Made by a program: the position numbers and the translations under genes. The notes under the pieces are model-generated. The model had not been told where the DNA came from and did not search any database. It saw only the letters and a list, made by a program, of their open reading frames with translations. A stretch of 64,000 nucleotides of DNA from Gambelia wislizenii (taxonomy: Eukaryota; Chordata; Lepidosauria; Squamata; Crotaphytidae): NCBI GenBank assembly GCA_030847615.1, contig JAUMIR010000001.1:439634687-439698686 (forward strand), given 5' to 3'. Positions 44,629 through 56,513 of this stretch are shown piece after piece. Each line of letters starts with the position of its first letter. The stretch's first letter is position 1.

Positions 44629-45458
44629 TTCTTGACCAGCTGGCAAGGCAGAAGAAAAAACTGAAGGGGGGAGAGAAAAAGGCAATGTAATAAATGGTTT
44701 GGAATTTTGGTCTCCTGCCTTGATCAGTTGACATGAGAGAATATCTATTGCTTGTGGATTGCTCCTTTGGCCCTCCTGAGAATGCAGCCCCTGTATGCAT
44801 TTTGGAAGAAGCATTCATGTAGTCTTTAGAACATTCAAAATATTTTTGTTTGGTTATTTGCTTTCATTTAAATTTCACAGTAAAGAAAAGAAAAAGAAGA
44901 ACATGTAGACATGTAGAAATTCAAGGACTGACAATTGAAATTAGATATCCTAGTTTTTCTTTATGCAAGTTATTTTATTGTTCATTATTACATATAGCTG
45001 TTCTTTAATCTTTTTAAATGACTTGTAAAGTTAGATTTGGATAAGAAACTAATTGTTACAACATACTTTGTCTTAAAAATAATAATAAAAATATTTTTGT
45101 TTAGCTACTTTTGTTTACTTATTTTAATTACTTGTTTGTGTACTTATGCAAAATATTTTAGTTTACTTAACAACCTGACTTGGTTGTTTTGTTTCACAAA
45201 TGCATATATTTTGTATAAAAGGTTTACTGAAATATGCTGAACTGCTTTTCTTTTTGTGGTGCAGAAACCCATCCCTGTTCTTTCCATGTTATTTCTGTCA
45301 CAGTACCAAATTCTCTGTTAAAGTCATGCCAAACTACACATCTACTTTGTTAACTGAAGTATATCTATACTGAAAATTAACTATTAAATATGCATTTCTG
45401 TCACACACATTAAATACTATATACAAACACATTTTACTTTTTTTTAAAAAAATCTAAC

Positions 45459-45518
45459 CTTGACATCCTGAAAAGAAACTGGCTCTTGTCCGTGTATTTT
45501 CATTTGTTCTTGAATAGC
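45459..45518 (-). CDS. PPP2R3C: PPP2R3C exon (20 codons)
   Basis: 60 bp between TTTCCATAG and AAG|GTTAGA. Encodes AIQEQMKIHGQEPVSFQDVK in phase 0. Its donor starts the 33-kb last intron. Confidence 0.95.
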
Positions 45519-45654
45519 CTATGGAAATCACACAGATTAGGGAGAAACATAAAATATACAAGAAAATAAGAGTGAATTCAAGTGAGTGAACTACGCCCTT
45601 GATAAAACAATATTCACTTAAACTATAAGCACTGGCCTGATGCAAAGATACATA

Positions 45655-46886
45655 CAGTCATGTGAAAAAGAAACGGGTTGAGGCCTGGACTTTGACTGGG
45701 CCATGGCAACACATTGATTCTTTTCTTTTTCAGCCATTCTGTTGTAGATTTGCTGGTGTGCTTGGAATCATTGTCCTGTTGCATGATCCAATTTTGGCCA
45801 AGCTTTAACTGTTGGATGGATGGCCTCACATTTGACTCTAGAATACTTTGGTATACAGAGGAGTTCATGGTTGACTCAATGCCTGCAAGATTTCCAGGTC
45901 CTGTGGCTGCAAAAAGCCCAATCATCACCCCTCCACCACCATGCCTGACATTTGGTATGAGGCGTTTGTGCTGATATGCTGTGTTTGGTTTTCGCCAAAC
46001 ATGTCACCGTGCATTATGGTCAAACGTCTTCACTTTGTTCTCGTGTGTCCAAAGGACATTGTTCCAGAAGTCTTGTGGTTTGTTCAGATGCAACTTTGCA
46101 AACCTAAACCATGCTATCATGCTCTTTTTAAAGAGATGAGGCTTTCTCCTGGCAAACCTTCCAAACAAACCATACTGGTTCAGTCTTTTTTTTTTTTTTT
46201 AATTGTACTGTCATGAACTTTATCATTTAACATGCTAACTGAGGCCTGTAGAGTCTGAGATATACCTCTTGAGGTTTTTACAATTTCTCTGAGCATTGCA
46301 CGGTCTGACCTTGGGGTGAATTTGTTGGGACATACACTCCTGGGAAGATTGGCAAACTGCTAAAACTTTGGCTTTTATAGAGGTGGTCACACTTGCTGAT
46401 GATCAATTGATCAAGGGCATTTGATTAGCAGCACCTATCTTCTCATTAGCATCTTAATTCCTACGGAAGTGTACAGTTGTCCCTCTGTATCCATGGATTT
46501 GGTATCCACAGATGTAAGTATTCACGGCTTGAAAATATTTTTTTAAAAAATAATAATCCAAAAAGCAAACCTTGATTTTGCCATCTTATATAAGGGACAC
46601 CATTTTGCTATGCCACTGCATATAATGGGACTTGAGTAGTCACTAATTTTGATATCCACGGGGGGTCCTGGAACCAAACACCAGCGAATATAAAGGGACA
46701 ACTATACTTAAGTTTTTCACACATGGCTTCTCCATTTTGGCTTTATTTTTTTGTAATGTCTCACACGTTGTTGTTCATCTGAGGTTGTATTTACCTAATT
46801 TTAAGACCTAAGGAACAGATGGTTGTTACTATGTCCTGATATGTAAAACCATTAATTCAAATAGGGTGTACTTTTTCACACGATTG
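45655..46886 (-). mobile_element. Tc1-like transposon, internally deleted
   Basis: TIRs CAGTCATGTGAAAAAGAAA at the left and TACTTTTTCACACGATTG at the right (inverted, imperfect), TA on both sides. The - strand frame at 45928-45690 encodes the Tc1 transposase C-terminal region: QQDNDSKHTSKSTTEWLKKK and LPWPSQSPGLNP. The N-terminal half is missing or degenerate. A MITE at 46474-46704 is nested in it. Confidence 0.85.
46474..46704. mobile_element. Tigger/pogo-like MITE nested in Tc1
   Basis: CAGTTGTCCCTCTGTATCC at the left, AATATAAAGGGACAACTA at the right, TA on both sides. Same family as 5098, 10548 and 35182, so it inserted after the Tc1 copy. Confidence 0.83.
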
Positions 46887-49145
46887 TAGGTAACAAAACA
46901 GTGGCCATTAAACAGCTACCTTTATCTCTGACATGAACACAGAACACTGCCTTATATTAAAGGCCTCTTCAGGAGATGTAGGTGTTAACAAGCAAGCAAG
47001 GAGGGGAATATACTAGCCTTGCCCCCTTCTATCATTATCTGAAATGACTAATCTGTAAAAGAGAGGCCCACTTGAGTGATTTGAAACCCTGGAAAATCAC
47101 GGTTCAGAATTTAATGGAAAACCTCCAGGGTTGTAAGAGATCCTCTGCTTCAGATCTGTTGGTTTTTATCAAAGCCAAGAATGGAAAACTGTTGGGGCTA
47201 CAGGGTCACACTGGCCCCCAGGAGACCTTAAGAGGGCCACACTCCCCCAAATTTATTTATTTATTGGCCCCCTAATAGGCACGTGGACAATTTCACCATG
47301 TTTTGGTCTCTCAACCCTTATAGAACAAGGAGAGGCCCATTTATCCACTTCCTTTTGGACAAAAAGGCATTTCCTGGGCTTAAAATAGCCAGAGGGAGAT
47401 AAATGTGGCAAAATTGCCCACACATTCCTCCAGGGGGCATTTTGGGGTAAAAAGCTGGGGAGTCTTAGGGGGCTGTGGGGGTCCATGTGCAGTTTCCCCC
47501 TTTGGATGTTAGCAAAGTAATGATGGAAGGGATAGAGCTGGTGCATTCTCCCTCTCCTATTTAGTTAACCATAAAAGAAAAGGCCTGGATAGGGCTTAGG
47601 TTGTGCATATAATCAATTGTTGCCCACCCTAACTGACAGCTTTATACCAGGGTCCTAGTTTAAGATTTGTCCCATTTTGGCTGAAAATACTGGATACTGA
47701 ACCTGAGATGTTAACTGCTGAGTGAGGTCTTTTGTCCATTATCAGTTATTCAGAAAGTTCTGTGAACTGCACCCAGTCCCATTTGACCCCTTGTATGAAT
47801 GGTATGCAAGGTTTGAATTCACTCCTCTCCTCTGCAAAACAGGTGACCGATGCTATCAAAGGGCCAACCATCTGTTCTGTCTATGCGCAACAATTCCCGG
47901 CTCCCAGCTTGCTTTGAAGAAAAGAGTTAGAAATGAGGCAGGCAGCATGCCTCATTGTTAGAATAAGCTTTTAACCGCAAACTTTGAGACTAACTGTAAA
48001 GTGTATGCTGGAAGAAGAAATAATTGGAAGATGAAGGACCAATTGATGTTTGTTACAGAGGAATTAATCTGCTTCATGCTGCTAAAAGAACACAGCTTTG
48101 GATGTATTTTCAACCTGCAGAGCATTTACTATAAAAGCTTTGAAAGTGTTCCAGATTTTTTTTCTTTCTTCTTCTTTTTCTTTTTTGGCGTGGAAACCCT
48201 TGGATGAATTATTCTACTTCTCAATTATTAGCAGTACAATGCTTTTATTAAATAGACACCAAATTGGAGGTGATCAATATTAAGAAGATGTTGGTTTTAC
48301 AAACAAGACTTCAAGTTATTTTGATTGCTAAAGTCCAAACAAAATGACACTTGTGCGGGATTAGGACAGTGAAAGCACCGTTTTATCAGGAGGATGTGTC
48401 CTATTAGAAAGGGACTGGATTAACAAATTAGAGTTATGTTTTGTTACCCATTGTGGCTTGTGGAAAAAGGAAAAGATAATATAAATGTAATAAGCATTTC
48501 CTATAGAAACAATTAATATGGCTTATCTAGTTATATATCAGATACTATATTGAGCCTTAATATTTGGACTCACAGCTCTCTTTGATTGTGCTGATACACA
48601 GTGTTTAGTACTATTGTAAAGTACTTATTTGCTGGCAATAGTAATCATGGTTAATTATAAGGATTTGTTTTTGCAATAGTATCATCTGAATGACTGCCAG
48701 TGAGTGAGAAAAAGATTAGAAAGTGCACAGTAAAGCATATACAATACTGCGGAAAAGGTGTCATAAGCAGAAGGCAAGCACAGTTTTTCCTATCACAGAT
48801 AATGAATAGAAGTCATTAACATCCTACAGATGTTAGTCATTAGCAACTATTACCTTAAAAAAGAAAGCTGAGTTTTATGGAAAATTTCAGTTTAGCAACA
48901 TTTGATATTTAATTAAAATCATAGCAGTATTTTTTTATGTAAGATGTGTTCTGAAAACACATTTTAAATTATTTCCCTTTTTAATGTGCAGCTTTAAACA
49001 TTTATATCTTTCTTAAAAGTTGTCAAAAACCTTACAGTGAACACTGGTAGTTTAAAGCAATTGCCTGCTGGTCTCTAAGTAGAGGCACAATGGCTGTAAC
49101 AACACATGTACAAAAAATGACCTACCTTTACAAAAAGGGACTTAC
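46887..49145. other. PPP2R3C intron, no recognised feature
   Basis: AT-rich intron between the Tc1 remnant and the exon at 49146. 47100-47550 looks moderately GC-rich and may be an old repeat that I cannot name. Confidence 0.45.
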
Positions 49146-49283
49146 CCTAAAGAAATAATTAAGGGAAAAGACATTCAGGTATCCTTTGTTCTCTATATCA
49201 AGCAGTTTGAAAATATACTGCAGAGCTGCAGGCTCCTTTCTGTTTTCTAATGCAAGTACAAAGTCCAGGTACGTCTTATAGTC
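49146..49283 (-). CDS. PPP2R3C: PPP2R3C exon (46 codons)
   Basis: 138 bp in phase 0 between CTTTTAG and AGG|GTAAGT. Encodes DYKTYLDFVLALENRKEP, ALQYIFKLLDIENKGYLNVF and NYFFR. The DIENKG segment is a degenerate EF-hand loop as in the family. Confidence 0.95.
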
Positions 49284-50253
49284 CTAAAAGCAGATGCAAT
49301 CATGTTTATTATAGTCCTCTTTCTAAATTGATTTTGCAAGCAGAACATAATTGGTGGCTATTTCCTTGTAGGAGAGCAGTTAGTTTTCACTGAAAGACAG
49401 CATGAAACAGAAAGGGTTGCTGAGGGGGAAAAGGTGTGCAAAAACACTTGACTTTTTATTGGATAGGCAACATACCCATAGATTTGATCAAAGCTACTAG
49501 ACAGCTTGTCCCACAATTCAAATTAATCAAAGAATATTTAAACAATAGTCTACCACATTCTTCTAACTGCCAACCATCTTCCAAAAAGCTGGATCAATGT
49601 GTTAAGATAATTTTAAAAAACACACCCTTTAGCAACTTAACTCATTTGCTGGATGCTGTGATGTATTTTATGGCCAAATGTCCTAAATCCTCTTAGTTTT
49701 ATATGAAGTTACTCCAGCATATCTCAATGACAACTCAGGTCTTATATGGAAAGCAGTAGACAGAAATTAAAAGTGACCAATATTATTAAAAAATGAACAA
49801 CAAATTTCAAAACAATAGCCCAGTTCTGTCATTAAGTTGGGGATGTAGACAATCGTGACTTAGCTGATTATGTTTAATGACCATGGTCACATAAACATCA
49901 GAAGGGTGAAGGCTGTGGACAATTAAAAGTGAATTCTATATTAGCAGCATTATGCTGTTAGTTTCAATAAATAACAGGTTCCTTGCTGTTCTAGCAATTG
50001 GCAGCAAGAAGCCACTGTCCTCCCTGTCACAGTGAGATTTCTTATTCAGCTAATTCCTTAGTCAGTTGTGAATTCACAATGTGTGGGTTTCAGCTGCCAT
50101 TCAAATGAGAATATTGGCTTCATTTTATTTAGTTAATATTCATTTAATGTTACAGGCTTTAAAAACTGGAGGCATTCCAATGAAACACACACAGAACTTG
50201 TATATAAAAGGCAAGACATCATTACTGTTATGCATACAATACAAGAGGAGTAC
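49284..50253. other. PPP2R3C intron, no recognised feature
   Basis: AT-rich, unique-looking intron sequence; no repeat or exon signal. Confidence 0.5.
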
Positions 50254-50390
50254 CATTTCACCATCATAGGTCAGACACTCCTGGAAGACACGGTCCAAAA
50301 ATATATTGGTTAAAGTCCCTGTTCCATAACGAGACAGTTCCTCTTTGCTAAGCATTCCATTGTGATCTTTGTCAAGATTTAAATACTGAC
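50254..50390 (-). CDS. PPP2R3C: PPP2R3C exon with EF-hand
   Basis: 137 bp from CTGTTGCAG to ATG|GTACTC. It contains the calcium-binding-type loop DKDHNGMLSKEE with Asp at 1 and 3, Asn at 5, Gly at 6 and Glu at 12. VFQECLTYDGEM follows. In B'' subunits the EF-hands contact the PP2A scaffold and respond to calcium (family knowledge). Confidence 0.96.
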
Positions 50391-51351
50391 CTGCAACAGG
50401 AGTGGGAGGATGGAAAAAGGAGAGAGAAAAGAGTGCAAATGCAGTAGCAAGTTTTTGTACCACATTAAAAAAAGGATTAAGGAGTAAACGTTTTCAAACT
50501 ACCACATTCTATTACTGTACTTAGTTTTAGTTTTAAGGTACAAACATAGCTCTCTACAGCACTGAAAATATGTTCCAGGGAGTTTCCCACTGGAGCCAGT
50601 TTTTAAGAACACATGGGGAGGGTGTTGCATGGTTCCACTGAAGGAAATACCCTCTTGGATACTGGCCTGTTGTAATACTACAACATTTTAAATCTGTAGT
50701 TAAAATACCTGATTGATTTTCACAGCATGTGTTGACAAAGGCATTTGTCTTGAGAAGCTTATACTGATGGTTACTTGGATTGTAGAAACTTATGTAGCAA
50801 AGTAGGGATAGTAGCAACAATATTTAGCATTTACAAGAGGAACCTGTTACAATGTTGAATGCTACTTGTTAGGATTTTATCCAGCAAGAAGTATGCTTTT
50901 ACAGGATTCTTTTTTTCTTTTACCTGTTTAGTTTTCCCTTTTCCTCCAACCACCAACATTTGATGTATATCTACTGAACGTGCCTAGTCTTTGTGAGGCT
51001 GATTTGGACTTTTTTCTCACTGTTGGGTTTTGCTTGTGTTTCTGAAAATATTAGGAGTGCCCACAGGAACACTGATATGGCCCTCTGGTGTATGAAGCTT
51101 GATTCTTTATTGTTGTAAAGAATGGGTCTCAGAAAATAATGTAACCACACTATCATTAGGAGTTGGTAACTGCACAAGGATCCTATTTTCTGCCTCTGGT
51201 CCCCTCCAGGGTCCAAACAGATTGCCACAAATGTCAATGAACAAACAACCACGCATGCACACACACATACACACACCCAGAAGCCCACTTCTTCTTTTGG
51301 AGAATGAGAACTTTTTAATGTTAAATAGTGCAGGGGGGATAGTGTTGAATA
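50391..51351. other. PPP2R3C intron, no recognised feature
   Basis: Unique-looking intron between the EF-hand exon and a SINE; a (CA)-rich stretch lies at 51255-51278. Confidence 0.5.
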
Positions 51352-51575
51352 GTGTGAAAGCCAGTGTGGTTTAGCTGCTTGAGAGTCGGACTATGACTCT
51401 GGAGACCAGGGTTCGAATCCCCATTTAGCCATGGAAACCCACTGGGTGACTTCGGGCAAGTCACACTCTCTCAGCCTCAGAGGAGGGCAAAGGCAAAACC
51501 CCTCTGAACAAATCTTACCAAGAAAACTGTATGATAGGTTCACCATAGGGTCACCATAAGTTGGAAACGACAGAG
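51352..51575 (+). mobile_element. tRNA-derived CORE/MIR-like SINE
   Basis: The head has a B-box GGTTCGAATCC at 51410-51420 and an A-box-like GTGTGGTTTAGCTGCTT. The body includes CTGGGTGACTTCGGGCAAG and TCTCAGCCTCAGAGG; the tail has CACCATAAGTTGGAAACGAC. This family is common in squamate genomes (recall). It is antisense to PPP2R3C. Confidence 0.85.
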
Positions 51576-53344
51576 TAAAGGGGAAGGTAAATTGCTGCTC
51601 CTCGATGCTTCCTGGAGAGGCAACCCACCCTTTTAAGTCAGAAAAAGGATGATCTGAGGAGTCTGGAGGGCGTAGTATTGATGCATATTGTTCCAAGGCT
51701 GTACTTTGCCTACCCCAATACATATGAATTGTGAACTCAATTCTCTGAGTGTCAAGCTTTACAAAGCCAAAAAAGCATCACCCATGAACAAAATGGAAGT
51801 TATTAGCAGGCTTGGGGCGAATCCCCAGTAGAATTAACCTGAGAAAAACTCATAAGGGTGGAGTGGAGGAAACCATCCAGATGAACAGGGATCAGCATGT
51901 GAAGTGGCCAAATAATGGTGAGTGAAACGGGAGGGGAGTATATCCTTGAAAGGGAGATGGCTGGCTAGTTGGCACTCTGAATAGCACTCCACATTGCAAC
52001 AGTATTTTTGCAGTTTCCACTTGTTTATGACTCAGTTCATGTGGAAATTATTTCTGACATCAATCTGTACTTGGAATGCCCTGCTGCAAGATGTTATTGT
52101 CCCATCTATTTGTATTCCACCAAAAGCTAAAGACATTTCTTTTTTGCACGTTTATGATCCTGGGATTGCTTTCCTCTGTTTCAGCTTTTTGTGGTTTTCA
52201 TCTTTCATGCTGCTTTTAATTTGGCAATCTTGTTTTAATGTTGGATTATTGCGGGGTGTTCTGTGGTTTTATACTGTTGAATTACTGTTACTGCTTTTAT
52301 GAGGGAAAAGCAGATCATAATTTTTAAAAAATAAATAAAATCTCAATTTTATCAATGTTGGTAACTCACATTGCTTTTGTATAGGCACATTCATGCATAA
52401 CAGTCTGGATTTAATATAATTTTAATCATTTCTAAGGTTCAGAATAATAAACGATTGTGTTTAAATTTGTAAGAGCACAGTCTGGGTCCTGCAAAGTTAA
52501 AATAATTTCATCTCCATATAGATTTGCACTTTATATGCAAAGACAAATATGCTTTGTCTCAGTGCCATTTATACAAACTAATTTAATATATTTATGTGCA
52601 TTCTTCTGGGGAGGAAGTCTGGCACTTCCATCAGATTCTTAAATGGATCTTTGACTCCTCAAAAGTTAAGAACTACTGCTATAGTGAAACCATTATAATG
52701 CTGTGAAACCAGAACTGTAGTAATACCCGTAAAAAAATTATAGATGAAGCTACTCCAGCATCAGTAGGAGCAAGATCAAAACAGAGGTAGAAGGTAACTA
52801 GATTAATTTAAAAAGTGGAAGGTAGAATTTTAGTGAAGATGGGGTCGTACTGGATTCTGACAAGAGTATTTAAACAACTTGCATTTACACAACTGAGGAA
52901 GATGAGGTTAGGTAGGGTACACAAGTCATACCAGGCACACTAACACATTCTTTTCCTGTTCATGAGCAAGTCATCATACAGTAGTACAAAACAATGCATT
53001 CCTGAAATACTAGATAAAACCCACAGGCTTTATGTTCCCTCTCCCAAATTTAGGAGAATCAACAATAAATATATACTAATTGCTTCTTCACAGTAACAAC
53101 TAACAAATGATAGCAAGGTGACAATTTCATAATCAACACATGTTCACTCAGCACCATGCACTCCTTGAAGAAACATCATCTAAATGTCTTTCACATGATC
53201 CTGCAATGGACCACTTATATCTTCACAATGCATCCTCATGTGACAAGTGCTGACTGTGTCTCTTATACAGTATTGTGACCTCTGGTAACTTGAACTAGTG
53301 GAGTAAATGGGTCTACATAATGCTAGTTGCATACAAGCAAATTA
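51576..53344. other. PPP2R3C intron, no recognised feature
   Basis: AT-rich intron, no exon or clear repeat. Confidence 0.45.
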
Positions 53345-53545
53345 CCGTATATTCTGGCGTATAAGACACCTTTTGAGCCCTGAAAAATAGCCTCCAAAAT
53401 CGGGAGTCATCTTATATGCCAGATACACTTTGCTTCGCCCCGCCGACTGATCTCCTGCCTCTTCACTCCCTTCACAAACGGAGCGAAGAAGCAAGAGATC
53501 GGGCGGGTGTGTGTGTGAGGCAAAGTGTTTACACGTTGATTCGCA

Positions 53546-54125
53546 GCCTCAGGGAGGGGGGGTTGGCAGGAAAGCCCCCCCTTGAGCCACCCTTTCCCCC
53601 TCCCCAAAGCCGCGATAGGGTTCCCAAACGTGGCCCTGGGCAGGGGGTGGGGTGGCAGGAAAGCCCCCCCTTGAGCCACCCTTTCCCCCCTCCCCAAAGC
53701 TGCGATCGGGCTCCCGATCGCAGCTTCGGGGGAGGGGGTGCATGGCTGGAAAGCCCCCGCTCCAGCCACCCTTCCACCTTCCCCAAAAGTGTGATTGGGC
53801 TCCTGATTGCAGCCTCAGGGAGGGGGTGGATGGCTGGAAAGCCCACCCCAGCCATCCTTCCACCCTCCCTGGTGCGATTGTGCTCCCGATCGCAACCTTG
53901 GGGAAGGGGTGGATGGCTGGAAAGCCCCCCTCCAGCCACCCTTCCACCCTCCTCGAAGGTGCGATTGTGCTCCTGATCGCAGCCTCGGGGAGGGGGTGGA
54001 TGGCTGGAAAGCCCCCCCTCCAGCCACCCTTCCACCCTCCCCAAAGGTGCAATTGGGCTCCCAGTTGCAGCCTCAGGGAGGGGGTGGATTGCTGGAAAGC
54101 GCCCCCCATCCAGCCACCCTTACAG
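53546..54125. repeat. GC-rich minisatellite, unit about 87 bp
   Basis: The word GCAGCCTCAGGGAGGGGG or a near variant recurs at about 53546, 53629, 53721, 53809, 53892, 53979 and 54066, each followed by GGCTGGAAAGCCCCC and CAGCCACCCTTCCACC. Confidence 0.9.
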
Positions 54126-54149
54126 CAGCCGAGGCAAACCGGGTACGTT

Positions 54150-54690
54150 TGCTTTCTTCCACGTTCCTGGAAGGTGGAAGAAAGGGGCGAATCTTGCGGT
54201 TTGGCATGGCTGCTGCCCATCCCCTCTGTCTTCATTCCCTTTCAAAGAGAATGAAGATGGATGGAGGGGGGTGGACGAGGCAAACTGGGCATTTTCGCCC
54301 CTTTCGTCCACCTTCGAGTCAAGTTTGACTGGAAGGTGGAAGAGAGGAGCAAATGCCATGGTTTGCCTTGGAGGCTGCCCATTTTCTCCGTCTTCCTTCC
54401 CTTCGCAAAGAGAAGGAAGATGGAAGGAATGGGCAGCCATCGAGGCAAACCGGGTATATTCGCCCTTTTCTTCTACCTACAAGTCAAAGGTGACTGGAAG
54501 GTGGAAGAGAGGGGCAAATGCCGCGGTTTGCCATGGACGCCACCCATCCCCTCCGTCTTCATTCCCTTTGCAAAGGGAACGAAGATGGAGGTAATGGGCA
54601 GTGGTCGATGCAAACAGGGTTCATTCGGCCCCCTTGTCTGCCTTCACCCCTTTTTGGCGTGCAACTGAAGGTGGAAGAGAGGGGCAAATG
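54150..54690. repeat. Minisatellite, unit about 165 bp
   Basis: GGAAGGTGGAAGAGAGG or a near variant recurs at about 54169, 54331, 54497 and 54666. Between them are GGTTTGCC and CCTTTGCAAAG-type words. The unit is unrelated to the preceding array. Confidence 0.8.
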
Positions 54691-55010
54691 TAGCGGCTGG
54701 CTGGCTGGCTGGGAGAGCCCTGCCAGCTGATCCTGTTGGCTTTCCCAACTCAGGAGGAGATCCTCGTGAGTTGGGAAACAAAGAGGATCAGCTAGCAAGG
54801 CTCCTCCAGCCAGCCAGCCAAATTGGGGTGGTGGTCTTATACGGTGAATATATGCCAAATTCTAGATTTTTACTTGAAAATTGGGGGGTCGTCTTATATG
54901 CCCAGTCATCTTATACGCCGGAATATACAGTAAACAAAAATATCTTCAAAAATGTTACGTTTTGAAGATAAATTGATATAACAAAACGTATTTTACTGAT
55001 GGGAACATAC

Positions 55011-55086
55011 CATAAACCCTTAGCGCAGAGGGAGCTGAAAACCAGTTGGTTTCTTGACTTTCTTTAGAAAGTTCTTCATCCCGTAA
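55011..55086 (-). CDS. PPP2R3C: PPP2R3C exon
   Basis: 76 bp from ATTCACTCAG to TATG|GTATGT. Encodes LRDEELSKESQETNWFSAPS and the start of the next EF-hand region. Confidence 0.95.
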
Positions 55087-55166
55087 CTGAGTGAATATGG
55101 AAATAATGAGTTAGCAATCAGCAATAAGAAAAACACAAAAGTAGAAGTATACATGAAAATGCCTAC

Positions 55167-55222
55167 CTCTAACAAATCATCAAGGAAGCTGCAGGCTAAA
55201 ATATCCTGTATTTTTATCTTCC
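55167..55222 (-). CDS. PPP2R3C: PPP2R3C exon (56 bp)
   Basis: Starts after TGTCTTTCAG with two bases completing Gly; encodes KIKIQDILACSFLDDLLE and ends GAG|GTAGGC. Confidence 0.95.
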
Positions 55223-55807
55223 CTGAAAGACAAATTTATAAATAAGATTAAAATTTTCAATGTATTAATTAACTGGTAGGATATTCTTAGGTCTTCAAGG
55301 ACAGCTGCACTCCATTTATGTTAAATGCACCTGAATAGAAAATAAATTTAAGGACTGAAAATCTTTCATCAGGCAAAGCTGTCTATTCTATAAATAAACA
55401 TAATGCTTGAGTATTAGCATTTTATACAGTTTAGTACAGGATGCAAGAAGGTAATTCCACTGAGTAGTTTTACCATACACACAAACTAATAAGCAAGGAA
55501 AGTTCTTAGGTCACATTCATGTGTAATTTTCTGCTGTTTTTATTGCTATATTGCTCAGGTTTGATTAATTTATGTGTATTCTAGAATGTTACTTTTTATG
55601 GCAAAGTCCTCCCTTCTTGCAAATGGCTGGTATGAATCAATGGATTTACTTTATGTCAGAAAAGCAACTAGATTTAGACATCAAAGTCTACCCAACTCTG
55701 GAGCATCTCCAGTACTTTCCATGGAGTAGGACAAAGTACAGGGGAAAGCTTAGACTACAAAACTGGTATCTAGTTAGCAAAACAAGGAAGAAGTGATGTG
55801 AACCTAC

Positions 55808-55940
55808 CTGTTCTAAGAGGATCTAGAAAAAAGAAGAACTTCCTGACTGCAGTGCAGACATAGAACGAGTAAAATGATTTTTCTAAACCATCCAACTGTG
55901 GCAATGTGGGGATGAGTTCTAGAATATAATTTTCTAAATC
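55808..55940 (-). CDS. PPP2R3C: PPP2R3C exon (133 bp)
   Basis: From AATTATCCAG to ACAG|GTAGGT. Encodes DLENYILELIPTLPQLDGLE, SFYSFYVCTAVRKFFFFLD and PLRT. The DPLRTGKIKIQD segment shared with the next exon is an EF-hand-like loop. Confidence 0.95.
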
Positions 55941-56442
55941 CTGGATAATTAAAAAGAAAATACCTGGTTAAACAACAGGAGTCATCATGTTGGAGTGGCA
56001 GTTTTTACATTTGTTCTGTATTTTACAGGGAGCAAGACTGCGTAACTTTTGGCTCCAACTGCTCTCCTATGCATTTTGTGATGATACAAGAAGAAAGTAA
56101 TGGTGAACACTCCAAGTGACCTGCTTCCTAGCTGCCCTACACAATACAAACCTCTACCTTCCTGATGCACAAACTATTTACCCAAGAGGCTTTACAACCA
56201 CAAAAAAACTGATAGAATGCATGAAAAATCAATGAACATTTTACATGGCTACTCTCTTCAATAACTACATAAGTGTAAATCAAATTTGAAATCTTCCAGA
56301 TTATACAACTGTACATTAACTCCTAATTACTAGATGTATCTATACACACTGGCTCTAGCTCAAATGGAGGTTGTTCAAGACACCAAAAGACATTTCCGTT
56401 ATACCAGTTACATAGATTACATATTCAAAGTTCATCACTTAC

Positions 56443-56513
56443 TGATTCTCTGAGGTAGCCTTGCCCAGCTACATCATATAAACTGAGGCCTATTCTTGTC
56501 TGGTACAGCCACA
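56443..56513 (-). CDS. PPP2R3C: PPP2R3C exon (71 bp)
   Basis: From CTATTTCACAG to TCA|GTAAGT. Encodes VWLYQTRIGLSLYDVAGQGY and LRES, with two bases completing the first Val. Confidence 0.95.

Larger units (their letters stand above)
27180..44800 (-). mobile_element. DIRS-type element A, heavily interrupted
   Basis: The left terminus at 27200-27395 (GCGCAATCCACAACC, then CAGCTGATCAAAGCAGGAGA) is the complement of the right terminus at 44620-44795 (GGTCTCCTGCCTTGATCAG, GTGGATTGCTCC). From right to left the - strand carries gag, RT, RNase H and tyrosine recombinase. Later insertions split it: DIRS copy B (27396-31185), SINEs, a DNA transposon with CR1 inside, MITEs, a palindromic repeat, a mariner and a long CR1. 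It is sense to PPP2R3C. Confidence 0.75.
53345..54930. mobile_element. TA-flanked TIR transposon filled with two minisatellites
   Basis: The left end CCGTATATTCTGGCGTATAAG and the complement of the right end, CTGTATATTCCGGCGTATAAG, form TIRs with TA on both sides (53343-53344, 54931-54932). Next to them are TTATATGCCAGATAC-type and TCTTATATGCCCAGTC-type subterminal repeats. Inside are an array of about seven 83-92-bp units (53546-54125) and about four units of 162-169 bp (54150-54680). The many long frames on both strands come from the GC-rich repeats and are not genes. Confidence 0.75.

Noticed and set aside
51352..51575. tRNA gene because of a good B-box
   Set aside because: No cloverleaf can be drawn with paired acceptor stems, and the sequence continues into a SINE body; the same applies to 25910-26193 and 30861-31139.
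53546..54125. Regularly spaced repeats that could suggest a CRISPR array
   Set aside because: The whole unit of about 87 bp is repeated with drift; there is no short conserved repeat alternating with unique spacers, and the genome is a vertebrate's.
53416..54254. Several overlapping long open frames (up to about 230 residues) on both strands
   Set aside because: They lie within the GC-rich minisatellite, repeat the same Gly/Ser/His/Pro-rich segments with the tandem unit, and occur on both strands; no protein family is recognisable.
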